From the NCBI RefSeq assembly GCF_017357525.1, contig NZ_CP036172.1:2082561-2146560 (forward strand): a DNA stretch of 64,000 nt. The letters run 5' to 3'. Every line of letters begins with the position of its first letter. The stretch's first letter is position 1. The DNA is from Methanofollis aquaemaris (lineage in GTDB: Archaea; Halobacteriota; Methanomicrobia; Methanomicrobiales; Methanofollaceae). Position numbers and translations under genes: made by a program. This document shows, in pieces, positions 1-10,000 of the stretch. Below the pieces are notes generated by a model. It searched no databases. It was given only the letters and a program-made list of their open reading frames with translations, and was not told where the DNA came from.

Positions 1-29
1 ATGCGGCGCGGTCACGCAGGGTGAAGGTG

Positions 30-54
30 AAAGAGGCGGTCTTCCGTCTCTTTT
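30..54. terminator. Hairpin at the end of the PHP gene
   Basis: The bases AAAGAGGCGG and CCGTCTCTTT pair across a four-base TCTT loop with one G-T wobble, giving a 10-bp stem. On the plus strand it ends in TTTT. On the minus strand it begins directly after the stop codon of the PHP gene. A transcription stop or mRNA-end structure is likely, but nothing in the window shows its direction. Confidence 0.4.
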
Positions 55-926
55 CAGGGGTGATGTAGCCCGTCTCTCAACCGCTCGGGGATGCGGAGGA
101 GGCGGGGGAGGTTCTGGTGCCAGTGGACTGCGAGGGAGGGGCCGAGGTACGGGAGGTACTGCGGGACGACCCCGACGGCCATGGCGCACTTCTCAAGGAC
201 ATTCTTCTCAAGCCCGACGACCGTCGTCTCCCGCCTGACGACGGCGTCGAGGAACGCTCCTGTGTCCGCGGCGTCGGCACAGGTGACCACATTGCCGAGG
301 TCTGAGAGGAGGTGACCGTCTGTCCCGCCGGTGACCCCGAGTTCCCCATCCCTGGCGAGGCGGGCGGCCTTCTCGTTCTGCCCTCTGCCCATCCCCCCGC
401 AGACCGCTTCGACGGCGTCGAACTCGAAGAGGATCTCGGGTTCGAGATACTCGCGGTCGATGCACTTCTGCACCCCCTTGTTGAAGAGGAGGTAGCCGTA
501 TGGGTGGGCGGCCGAGACGACGCAGGAGTACCCGGCGGCCCACTCCAGGACCTCGGGGGTGGTGAGACGGGTGGCAAGGTACGGGCTTTTGCTCCGTGCA
601 TCCCTGATATGAGACCGGTAAAAATCCTCCAGGTCGTGGGTGTCGTAAAAATAGACGAGGATGTGCGGGCCGTCCCAGGCGCTCACCTCGATCCCGGGGA
701 CGACCATCGCGTGAGTGCCCAGGCGCCGCGCCTCCAGGACGCCGCCGATACCGTTGTGGTCGGTGATCGCAAGTCCGAAACCGCGGTCTTCGGCCTTGCG
801 GAGGGCGTCTTTTACGCGTGTCGGGGCGTCTGAGTGGTTCGTGTGGGTGTGCATGTCCACCGGCATGAACCCTCTCTCCCTGAGGGCGGCGAAGTCGGGG
901 CGGGCAAAGGTGACTGTCTGACGCAT
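54..926 (-). CDS. PHP-domain metal-dependent phosphoesterase
   Basis: A 290-residue predicted cytoplasmic phosphoesterase of the PHP family. The metal-binding motifs are visible in order: HTHTNHSD near residue 25, TDHNG near residue 55, PGIEVSA near residue 77, AAHPYG near residue 138 and GGTDGH near residue 204. The start is taken at MRQTVTF, 14 residues before the first motif. The frame stays open for 59 more codons upstream, but those are arginine-rich and run into the intergenic region. The gene follows the MATE gene on the same strand after 62 bases and is probably the last gene of a MarR-MATE-PHP operon. PHP proteins act on phosphoesters such as nucleoside phosphates; the substrate here is unknown. 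Confidence 0.85.
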   Translation of the reverse strand: MRQTVTFARPDFAALRERGFMPVDMHTHTNHSDAPTRVKDALRKAEDRGFGLAITDHNGIGGVLEARRLGTHAMVVPGIEVSAWDGPHILVYFYDTHDLEDFYRSHIRDARSKSPYLATRLTTPEVLEWAAGYSCVVSAAHPYGYLLFNKGVQKCIDREYLEPEILFEFDAVEAVCGGMGRGQNEKAARLARDGELGVTGGTDGHLLSDLGNVVTCADAADTGAFLDAVVRRETTVVGLEKNVLEKCAMAVGVVPQYLPYLGPSLAVHWHQNLPRLLRIPERLRDGLHHP

Positions 927-988
927 GGGTGTATCTCTCTGATCTCCTCTGCCCCGGGCGGTGATGAAGGTCGCGGTCGGTGCACCCT

Positions 989-2404
989 TCAGACGGCCGC
1001 CCCCCCTCCCTTCTCGCTTACCCTGAGGAGGTGGGCGATGTAGATCCTGGCCCATCCGTATCCGACGATCCCGCCGAGGATGTTGCCGATGACGATCCCC
1101 CACCAGACCCCTGCCTCGCCAAGGCCGAGGGGAATGGCGAGGAGGTAGGCGAAGACGGCGATGAAGACAAGGTTGCGCAGCAGACTGAGGACCAGCGAGT
1201 ACATCCCCTTCCCGGTCCCCTGGAAGACCGAACCCGACATGATGCCAGGCGGGACGAAGGGGTAGAAGAAGCAGATCGTCTGGAGGAAGGCGACGATCGT
1301 CGGGGCGAGGTGGGCGCTCTCCGGGGAGTAGGTGAAGACGAGGGCGATCGCCGGGGCGAAGACCCAGGTGACGATGCTGATGGCGATGGCGATCGCCACC
1401 CCCAGGCCGACCGAGAAGGTGTGGGCGGTCTTGAGATTTTCAAAGAGCCGCGCACCATAGGACGCACCGACGACCGAGACGACCGAGGTGCCGATGGCGA
1501 TGAAGGGGATGAGCGCAAACATCACGACCCGCCACCCTGAGGTATAGACGGCGACGGCTTCGGTGCCGGCGACATGGACGAGGAGGCCGTTGATGACGAT
1601 GACGACGATCGACATCAGGAAGAACTCCATGCTTGCCGGGAGCCCGACCCTGAGGATGTCTTTGAAGATCGCCCGGTCAGGGGAGAAACCCTGCCAGGAG
1701 AGGGTGACATAGGTGTCCCTTCTGACGAGGAACCAGTAGAGCAGGATGACCGAGACCAGAGCGACGGCGATGATCGTGGCCCAGGCCGCACCGGCGATGC
1801 CCATCCCTGCCCAGTAGATGAGGACGGGATCGAGGAGCATGTTGACGACTGCGGACACGCCCATGGCATACATCGTCCGTCTGGTGTCACCTTCGGCCCT
1901 GAGCACGGCATAGGCGATGTTGGTGAAGAGGATGAAGATCGTCCCCGAGAAGACAATGCTCCCATAGGTCGCCGCAAGGTCTGCGGTCTCGCCGGCACCG
2001 AGGGCGGCGGCGACCGGTCCGGCGAGGAGAGTGAGAGGGAGGGTGAAGATGGCCGAGAGGAGGATGGTCAGGACCATTGCGTGCATGGCCGCGCTGTCTG
2101 CCCCGACTCTGTCCTTCGCACCGATCCGGCGGGAGATAGCCGAACTCACGCCGGCCCCGAGGCCGTTCCCGAGGCCGATGAGGATCATGAAGACCGGGGT
2201 CACGAACCCGACGGCGGCGAGGGCGTCGTCACCGAGTCCTGCAACCCAGACGGCGTCGACGAGGTTGTAGATCGAGAGGAGGAACATCGCCATGATCATC
2301 GGGCCCGAGAGTTTGATGATGGCCTTCTTCGGATCGCCGGTAAGGATGGAGACGCCCTTTGTTGTTCCGGTCTGTTCAGGAGGTTTTGTTTCGTTGTTGT
2401 GCAT
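989..2404 (-). CDS. MATE family multidrug/cation antiporter
   Basis: A 471-residue polytopic membrane protein with about twelve predicted helices, the usual length and layout of MATE efflux transporters. The N-terminal region reads GDPKKAIIKLSGPMIMAM and then VDAVWVAGLGDDALAAVGF, typical of the first MATE half, and a related pattern recurs in the second half. MATE pumps export cationic or aromatic compounds using a proton or sodium gradient. The ATG lies inside the end of the upstream MarR gene (29-base overlap), which suggests coupled translation and local control by that regulator. A close paralog lies at 11374-12828. The exported substrate cannot be read from sequence. Confidence 0.9.
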   Translation of the reverse strand: MHNNETKPPEQTGTTKGVSILTGDPKKAIIKLSGPMIMAMFLLSIYNLVDAVWVAGLGDDALAAVGFVTPVFMILIGLGNGLGAGVSSAISRRIGAKDRVGADSAAMHAMVLTILLSAIFTLPLTLLAGPVAAALGAGETADLAATYGSIVFSGTIFILFTNIAYAVLRAEGDTRRTMYAMGVSAVVNMLLDPVLIYWAGMGIAGAAWATIIAVALVSVILLYWFLVRRDTYVTLSWQGFSPDRAIFKDILRVGLPASMEFFLMSIVVIVINGLLVHVAGTEAVAVYTSGWRVVMFALIPFIAIGTSVVSVVGASYGARLFENLKTAHTFSVGLGVAIAIAISIVTWVFAPAIALVFTYSPESAHLAPTIVAFLQTICFFYPFVPPGIMSGSVFQGTGKGMYSLVLSLLRNLVFIAVFAYLLAIPLGLGEAGVWWGIVIGNILGGIVGYGWARIYIAHLLRVSEKGGGAAV

Positions 2405-2852
2405 ACTCGTTCTCCAGGATGAGGCTGAGGCTGTTGTGGGCGATGGCCCTGAGGAGAGTGCGGACCATCTTCTGCTCTTCGTCGGTGAGGCCGGCGCAGA
2501 CCTCCTCTTCCCATTCTTGATCGATCCTGACGATCTCAGGGACGATCTCTTCCCCTTTTTCGGTCAGGAAGATCCTGACGGCCCGGCGGTCGTCGGGGTC
2601 GGTGGTCCGTCGGATGTATCCGGTGTCTTCCAGTCTCCGCACGGCCCGGGCGACAGTACCTTTGTCGACGTGGAAGCGGCGGGCCAGTGTCTCCTGGGTG
2701 ATCCCCTGCTGGTGGGCGAGGTGGATGAGGGTAAAGAGTTGCCCTGAGGAGAGGCCGTACCGCTTCATCCGCTCGTCGATGATGATGTGGTGGGTCCGGT
2801 GGATGACCGAGACGAGGGCCCCGAGCGGGACCTTCTCGTGAGGGGGTTGCAT
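2376..2852 (-). CDS. MarR family transcriptional regulator
   Basis: A 158-residue winged-helix regulator starting at MQPPHEKVPLG. An upstream in-frame start would add 20 residues of unlikely composition. The recognition helix region reads TQETLARRFHVDKGTVARAV, and the wing carries the family signature TTDPDDRRAVRIFLTEKG. MarR proteins are dimeric repressors released by small aromatic or oxidising ligands. The gene overlaps the MATE pump gene by 29 bases, so the pair fits the common arrangement of a repressor that controls its own pump. The upstream 100 bases are AT-richer and would hold the promoter and operator; I did not find a convincing palindrome. Confidence 0.9.
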   Translation of the reverse strand: MQPPHEKVPLGALVSVIHRTHHIIIDERMKRYGLSSGQLFTLIHLAHQQGITQETLARRFHVDKGTVARAVRRLEDTGYIRRTTDPDDRRAVRIFLTEKGEEIVPEIVRIDQEWEEEVCAGLTDEEQKMVRTLLRAIAHNSLSLILENEYAQQRNKTS

Positions 2853-2979
2853 AGAGATCAGTTTGGTAGTGGGAGAGGATAATGGTTGCCTGCGCAACTG
2901 TTGGGTCGGCAACTATATGCAGTGACGACCGGATCTTTTTTCTGTCTCCCGGTGGTTCATTGCCGCCGGTGAATCAGTC

Positions 2980-3147
2980 ATGCCTGACGGAGAGAGAGGA
3001 CCACCCGATCGAGGGTTTGGTCGGCGGGGGGAACCGCCCGAGAACTGTGTATGCCCGAGGTGCGGTTATCAAGAACCAAAGACGCGAGGTGTGCCCTGCC
3101 GGGAGATGAAGTGCCCGAAGTGCGGTGCGCCTATGAGGGGGAAGTGA
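2980..3147 (+). CDS. Small double zinc-ribbon protein
   Basis: A 55-residue protein. The ATG is preceded by GGTGA seven bases upstream. Its C-terminal half has the pattern CVCPRCGYQEPKTRG, then PCREMKCPKCGAPMRG, giving paired cysteine motifs (CxCPxCG and CxxxxCPxCG) and a basic end. This fits the short zinc-ribbon or rubredoxin-like proteins found in methanogens. The N-terminal 20 residues are rich in Gly, Arg and Pro and look disordered. It is transcribed away from the MarR gene and towards the MarC gene, with no partner on its own strand. Metal binding is likely; the cellular role is unknown. The evidence is the codon-by-codon cysteine spacing. Confidence 0.75.
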   Translation: MPDGERGPPDRGFGRRGEPPENCVCPRCGYQEPKTRGVPCREMKCPKCGAPMRGK

Positions 3148-3241
3148 TCGGGGGACAATGCCTCCGACGCTGTGAGGCGGGGGTCAGACCGGACCCCGCC
3201 ATGTTTGCTGAGCAAAAGAAGTTGGTATTTTGCCGCCCGTC

Positions 3242-3916
3242 TCAGTGGATGCTCGGGCTGACAAAACCCACGGTCATCCCGCCGAGTCCCTCGAAGAGCA
3301 TCTGGATGGCGATGCCTGCGATGACGATCCCGAAGATCCTGACCACGATCTCAAGCCCCTGCTTCCCGAAGAACTTGAGGATGTAGTCTGAGGCGAAGTT
3401 GCAGAGGGTGATGAGGAGACAGACGATCAGGACGACGCCAAGGGCCGGGATGAGAAGGGCGCCGTCGGCCAGGGCCTGGTGACCGTAGAGGACGAGGGCG
3501 CTGATCGTGCCGGCCCCGACATAGATCGGGATGACGAGCGGGACGATGACCTTCGGGATCACGGCCTCCGCACGCTTCCAGACTGACTCTTCCCCTGTCG
3601 CAGCGGTGAGGGCGTGGGTGCGGTCGGTGTGCGTGCCCGAGAGCATGGAGAAGGCGATGGTCAGCAGGATGATCGCCCCGGCGATCTGAAAGGCCGGGAT
3701 CGAGATGCCGAAGAACGTGAGGATGTCGGCGCCAAAGAACATGCACAGCAACATCGTCCCGGCGAGAACTCCCCCGAGGAGGAGGGCGACGGCATGTCTG
3801 GTGCGGGTCGATGAGACGTCTGCGGTGTACATGATGAAGAAGGGTACGTTGCCGATCGGGTTGGCGATGGCGAAGAGGGCGGCGAAGAACGCGGCAAAGA
3901 ACGAGGTCGGGTCCAT
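3242..3916 (-). CDS. MarC family integral membrane protein
   Basis: A 224-residue membrane protein with about six hydrophobic segments, the family's normal length. Recognisable features are the N-terminal FFAAFFAALFAIANPIGNVP, the segment GAIILLTIAFSMLSG near residue 85, and the central IPKVIVPLVIPIYVGAGTIS. MarC (UPF0056) proteins resemble amino-acid channels or exporters of the NAAT group. Despite the name, no multiple-antibiotic-resistance role is established for them. The gene is monocistronic: it ends opposite the zinc-ribbon gene and starts about 100 bases downstream of the end of the large surface-protein gene. Substrate unknown. Confidence 0.85.
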   Translation of the reverse strand: MDPTSFFAAFFAALFAIANPIGNVPFFIMYTADVSSTRTRHAVALLLGGVLAGTMLLCMFFGADILTFFGISIPAFQIAGAIILLTIAFSMLSGTHTDRTHALTAATGEESVWKRAEAVIPKVIVPLVIPIYVGAGTISALVLYGHQALADGALLIPALGVVLIVCLLITLCNFASDYILKFFGKQGLEIVVRIFGIVIAGIAIQMLFEGLGGMTVGFVSPSIH

Positions 3917-4015
3917 GGCGGCAATAGGGGGATGCGATACTTAAGGGCTTTGTGCAAGGCCGTGGAGTGAGAGGGGTTGAGGGTCCGGAAAAAAGAGATG
4001 GGAGGAATGTGGAGG

Positions 4016-7000
4016 TCACCGCTTCCTTATCCTGGCCGCGCCACAGGTGGCTGCTATGGCAAGGAGAGTGCCGAGAGTCCCGAAGGCGGCTGAAGGGCTC
4101 TGGGCCGGGTTTGTCCTGGTGGCTTTTGGGGTTGTTCGTGTCGGTTCAGAAGTGGTGGGGGTGTCGACCGCCGCTTCCCGCGCCGGTGCGGTCACTTCGA
4201 GAACGATTGTCCCGTTCTCTTGATAGACAATGGCAAAGTAGGAGAAGCCCGGGGTTTCGGCAGAGTAGTAGTAATAACCATCTTTTTCTCCTTCAAAAGT
4301 CGTCGGAATTCTGGTCCATGCGCCGTTGTGGAAGCGCAGGAGTACGATGTCTGAGAAACGGTAGCCCCGCTCGTCGAGCCATGCTTTCGATACGCTGAAC
4401 CTGATCGTTGCCGTGGCGATGTCGTTGTCATTGGTGCGGTACTGCTCCACGTGCTCGATACAGTAGGTCTCATCGTCGGGACGGGGTATGCCGGCAGGGA
4501 GAGAACCGGCGTCTTCGACGGTGAAGAGGAGGTTGCGGGTGGCGTCCGCCGCGGTGACATTGATGACATAGATCGCCGTCCCTTTGAAACTGAGGCTGCT
4601 CTGCTGCTCAGGCAAGAGGGGTTTTGTAGAGGCCGCAGAAGTCCGGGAGTTGCCGCCGCTGCCGCCACCGCCTGATGACGAGGAGGTGGGGGTCGGTGTG
4701 GGCTGGACAGATGCGGTCCGTGCGGTGGCGTTCACCCAGGTCTGGTTGAGGTTGCCCGCGGTGTCGATGGTCCTGGTGCTGATCTGGTACTCGGTGTCGG
4801 GTGCGAGGTCGGTTGCGTTGAAGCGTTCTTCGCCTGTGGGTACCTCCACGTTCGCGCCGTCCCAGTACACCCGGACCGCGGCGAAGTCCGCATCTGCCGG
4901 GTCGGTCCAGGTCCAGGTGATCGCAGTCTCCGAGATCGTGGTGGCGGCGAGATCGGTGACGCCTGCCGGCGGGGTGCGGTCCGGTGCGGTCCGTGCGGTG
5001 GCGTTCACCCAGGTCTGGTTGATGTTGCCCGCGGTGTCGACGGTCCGTGTTCCGATCTGGTATTCGGTGTCAGGTGCAAGTCCGGTCGTGGTGTAGGTGC
5101 CGACACCCGCCGAGATGTTGGTGATGAAGGTGCCGTCGAGGGTAAGCATCACCTGGTCGAAGTCCGCATCTGCCGGATCGGTCCAGGTCCAGGTGATCGC
5201 GGTCTCCGAGATGGTGGCGGCGGTCAGGTCGGTGACGCCTGCCGGCGGGGTGCGGTCCGGTGCGGTCCTTACAGTGGCGTTCACGCGGGTGGCGTTGGCC
5301 TGGCCGCAGAAGTCGACGCTCCTGGTGGTGAGGAGATACGCGGTGTCGGGTGCAAGACCGGTCGTGGTGTAGGTGCCGACTCCCGCCGGGACGTTGGTGA
5401 GGAAGGTGCCGTTGAGGAAAAGCATCACCCGGTCGAAGGTCGGGTCTGCCGGGTCGGTCCAGGTCCAGGTGATCGCGGTCTCCGAGACCGTGGTGGCGGC
5501 GAGATCGGTGACACCGGGTGGGGGAGTGGTGCTGATGCCCACGCTCCGTATTCCGGTGACGTTCATGTTCCCGGCAGAGTCATTGGCATAGATGCGGTAT
5601 CGGTGGATGCCATCCCCGGTGATGTTTGCGCTGGCGTACGCCCCTGTCCGGGTTCTGTCGAGGGTCATCGTGGCGTTGACGCCGTTCACTTCGAGGAGTG
5701 CCCCCGCGACGCCGACGTCGTCGGTGACAAGTACCTTTACCGTGACGTTCGCGGGCGACCTGGCCCCTTCCTCAGGGGTCGGCGCCACATAGGTGATCGT
5801 CGGAGGTTTTGTGTCCTGGAAGAGACGGAGGGTCACGGTCGTGGGTCCGGAGAGGTCGGTGGCGTCTGAGGCCGAACCGATCGGAGCGCTGGCTGTCAGG
5901 GTGTAGGGTGTGGAGAGGACTGCGGGTGCGGTTCCGTTCCGGGTGTATTCTCTGAGGAGGTGCGGGCCGGTCCGGCCGTCCGCGTTGGTCTGTGCAGTGA
6001 GTGCCACCGTTCCGTTCACGTCGGCGACGGTGACGTCCGCGCCGGCAACGATGTTCCCTGTCAGATCGGTGGTCGTGACGATGAGTGGCCAGAGGACGGC
6101 AAGACGGGAGGTTCCGTCGAGCGTGACCTTTGCCCGGTCGTGGGTGGTGTTCGAGAGCGTGATGTGCGCTTCCCCTCTCAGGTCGAGGTCTCCGGTGGTG
6201 CCGGCAAGAGCGGAGTCGGTGATCGTGGCGTTGATGCCGGTGATCTGCATGGCCTGGTTGTTTCCGGTGATTGTGGCGTTCTCAAAGACAAGGAAGGGCC
6301 GCTCGATGCCGATCAGGACCATGCCGGTCTGGGCGTTCCCGCTGGCCTCGCAGTCGAGGATCCGTACGTCGCCCCTGGCCCTCAGATCGATGCCGTTCGT
6401 CCCCGACCCTTCGACGGTGCAGTCCAGGAGAGTGAGGTTCATGCTCTCTGCATGACTGTCCTGCCCGAGGGTGATGCCGGTTCCTGTTGCGTTCCTGACC
6501 GTGAGATTGGCGAGAACCAGATCGCGGACAGAGGAATAGTAGTCGTCCAGGGCGATGCCGCCAGTGCCGGCGCCGGTCACCGTGCAGTCGCGGATGGTGA
6601 GGTTCTTGAGGGTGATGTATTTGTAATACTTGCTGATGCCCGCCTGCGCCGGGTCAGTGATGGTGAGATTTGAGAATACGGTGTCTCTGCAGTTCCCGTT
6701 GAAGTAGATCCCGTTTATGCCTGGATTCGTGATGGTGATGGCGTCGAAGGCGAGGCCTGCGGATGTGCCCTCAAGCCAGAGTGCGTCGCCGGTGGATCCC
6801 GAAAAAGTGAGGTTCTCGAAGGAACAGTCTGTCACCGCGGAGAGGTGGAGGCCGCGGGTGTAGGAGCGGACCGCGGGGGTTGCGGCGAGGTCGCGGACGG
6901 AGACATTGTCGCAGGTCTTCAGGACATAGACATACCCGCCGTTGTCGCGGACGGCAATGCCGTCGTCCAGGAGCAGGTCGGAGACTCCCTCCAGATAGAA

Positions 7001-10000
7001 GCCGTTCCTGTTCTTCTCGACGGTGATATCAAGGAGAGTGACGGCCGGAGTCTCGATGCCCCTGAGAGAGAGACCGTAATGGGTGTTATCCCCGCCGGTC
7101 TCTCCATTGTCTCTGGCCTCGATGCCGTCGATGACCACCTCGCCCCGACCTCTGAGGTCGATCCCGTGCTTCCCTGACCCTTCGACGGTGCAGTCACGCA
7201 CTGTGACATTCTCACTCTGTGCGTTGTTGTCCTGCCCGAGGATGATGCCGGTTCCTTTCACATTCCTGACCGTGAGATTGGAGAGGACGATGTCGCGGAG
7301 AGAGGAAGAGTAGTCGCCCAGGACGATGCCGTCGCCACCGGCCCCGGACACGGTGCAGTCACGGACGGTGAGGTTTTCGAGGGTGATGTATTTGTAATAC
7401 TTGCTGATGCCCGCCTGCGCCGGGTCGGTGATGGTGAGATTTGAGAATACGGTGTCCTTGCAGTTCCCATTGAAGTAGATCCCGTTTGTACCAGGAGAAA
7501 CAATTTTGATGCTGTCGAAGGCGAGGCCTGCGGATGTGCCCTCAAGCCAGAGTGCGTCGCCGGTGGATCCCGAGAAAGTGAGGTTCTCGAAGGAACTGTC
7601 TGTCACCGCGGAGAGGTGGAGGCCGCGGGTGTAGGAGCGGACCGCCGGGGTTGCGGCGAGGTCGCGGACGGAGACATTGTCGCAGGTCTTCAGGACATAG
7701 GCATACCCGCCGTTGTCACGGACGGCGATGCCGTCGTCCAGGAGCAGGTCGGAGACTCCCTCCAGATAGAAGCCGTTTCTGTTCCTCTCGACGGCGAGGT
7801 TGAGGAGCGTGACGTCCGGTACCCCGATGCCCTTGAGAGAGAGCCCGTAGTATGTGCCGTCCCCACTGGATTCTCCGTTCCCTCTTGCCCGGACGCCGTC
7901 GATGACGACCTTTTCGCGGCCGAGTACCAGGACACCGTGCTGCCCTGACCCTTCGACGGTGCAGTCACGCACCGTGACACTCCCACTCTGTGCGTTGTTG
8001 TCCTGCCCAACGAGGATGCCGTTTCTTGTTACATTTATGGCTGTGACATTGGAGAGGACAATGTCCCGGACGTAATCGGAACTGTAGTCGTCCAGGGCGA
8101 TGCCGTCACCGTCTGCGCCTGTCACCGTGCTGTCGCGGATGGTGAGGTTTGCAATGCTGGAGTATCGCCCGTTTTTCGTGACGCCTGCTTGTTTTGGGTC
8201 GTTGATGGTGATGTTCGAAAAGACCGTGTTTGCGCAGTTGCCGTTGAACCATATCCCGTTTTTGCCTGGTGTGGTAATGGTGAGAGTGTCGAGGGTCAGG
8301 CCTGAAGAGATGCCGTCGAAAACGATGGCATCTCCTGTGTTTCCTGAGATGGTGAGGTTCTCGAAGGTGCTGTTCGTCATCGAGGAGAGGTACAGACCGC
8401 GGAGATAGGGTCTGACCGTCGGGTCGAGAGCATGGTCCCTGAATGTGATATTGTCGCAGATCTTCAGGGCACAGGCATACCCGCCGTTGTCCCGGACGGC
8501 AATCCCCGTCCCGAGAACGAGATCGGCGACTTTCTCCAGGTACAGACCGTTCCTGTTGTCCTCGACGGTGAGGTTGAGGAGAGAAATGGTTGGCATCTCG
8601 TATCCTGTGAGAGAGAGGCCATAGTAGACGTTGTCTCCATTTTTGTCGCCATTCCCTCTGCTCTGCACACCGTCAAGGACGATCTCGCCCCTTCCAAGTA
8701 TGCGGACGCCGTACTGCCCCGCCCTCTCGACGGTGCAGTCACGCACCGTAAGGTTTCCGCTCTGTACGTGGTTGTCCTGCCCGATGAGAATGCCGTTTCC
8801 TGTGGCATTCCTGACCGTGACATTTGAAACTACGACGTCGCGGACAAAAACGTAACGGTAGTCGTCCAGTGCGATGCCGTCGCCTCCTGCGCCTGTCACC
8901 GTGCAGTCACGGACCGTGATGCTGGCAAGGCTGGAGGCCCCCACGTCTTTCGTGATGCCTGACAGTGCTGGGTCTGTGATGGTGATGTTCGAGAGGGCCG
9001 CGTTCGCGCAGTTGCCGTAAAAATAGATCCCATTTTTGCCCGGTGCGGTAATGGTGAGAGTGTCGAGGACGATGCTTGAAGAGGTGCCGTCGAAGAAGAC
9101 GGCATTACCGGCGGCTCCGACGACAGTGAGATTTGCAATGGTGCTGTTCGTCACCGAGGAGAGGTACAGGCCGTGGAGATAGGATCTGACCGTGGGGTCG
9201 AGAGCATGGTCCCTGAATGTGATATTGTCGCAGATCTTCAGGGCACAGGCATACCCGCCGTTGTCCCGAACGGCGATCTCTGTCCCGAGAACGAGATCGG
9301 CGACTTTCTCCAGGTACAGGCCGTTCCTGTTGTCCTCGATGGTGAGGTTGAGGAGAGAGACGGTTGGCGTCTCGTATCCTGTGAGAGAGAGGCCATAGTA
9401 GACATTATCCACGCTGGTATCACCGTTCCCTCTGGCCTGGACATCTTCAAGGATGACCTCTTCACGGCCGAGTACCCGGACGCCGTACTCCCCCGCCCTC
9501 TCGACGGTGCAGTCATGCACCGTGACGTTCCCGCTCTGGGCGTTGTTGTCCTGCCCGATGAGGATGCCGTTTCCTGTGGCATTCCTGACCGTGACATTCG
9601 AAAGGACAATGTCGCGGACAAAAACGTAACGGTAGTCGTCCAGTGCGATCCCGTCGTCTCCTGCGCCTGTCACCGTGCAGTCACGGACCGTGATGTTGGC
9701 AAGGCTGGAGGCCCCCACGTTTTTCGTGATGCCCGCCAGTGTCGGGTCTGTGATGGTGATGTTCGAGAGGGCCACGTTCGCGCAGTTGCCGTTGAAATAG
9801 ATCCCGTTTTTGCCCGGTGCGGTAATGGTGAGAGTGTCGAAGGTCAGGCCTGAAGAGATGCCGTCGAAGACGATGGCATCCCCTGTGTTCCCTGAGATGG
9901 TGAGGTTCTCGAAGGTGCTGTTCGTCACCGAGGATGTGTATACTCCGTGGAGATAGGGTCTGACCGCGGGGTCGAAATCATGATCCCTGACTGTGATATT

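Noticed and set aside
927-1103. Longer N-terminus for the PHP protein
   Set aside because: The extra 59 residues are Arg/Gly-rich, read across the intergenic gap and run into the MATE gene; the internal ATG at 926 precedes the first metal motif by the usual distance.
1574-2422. Long plus-strand frame antisense to the first MATE gene
   Set aside because: Asp/Glu/Arg/Gly-rich shadow of hydrophobic codons on the other strand; no domain and no start signal.
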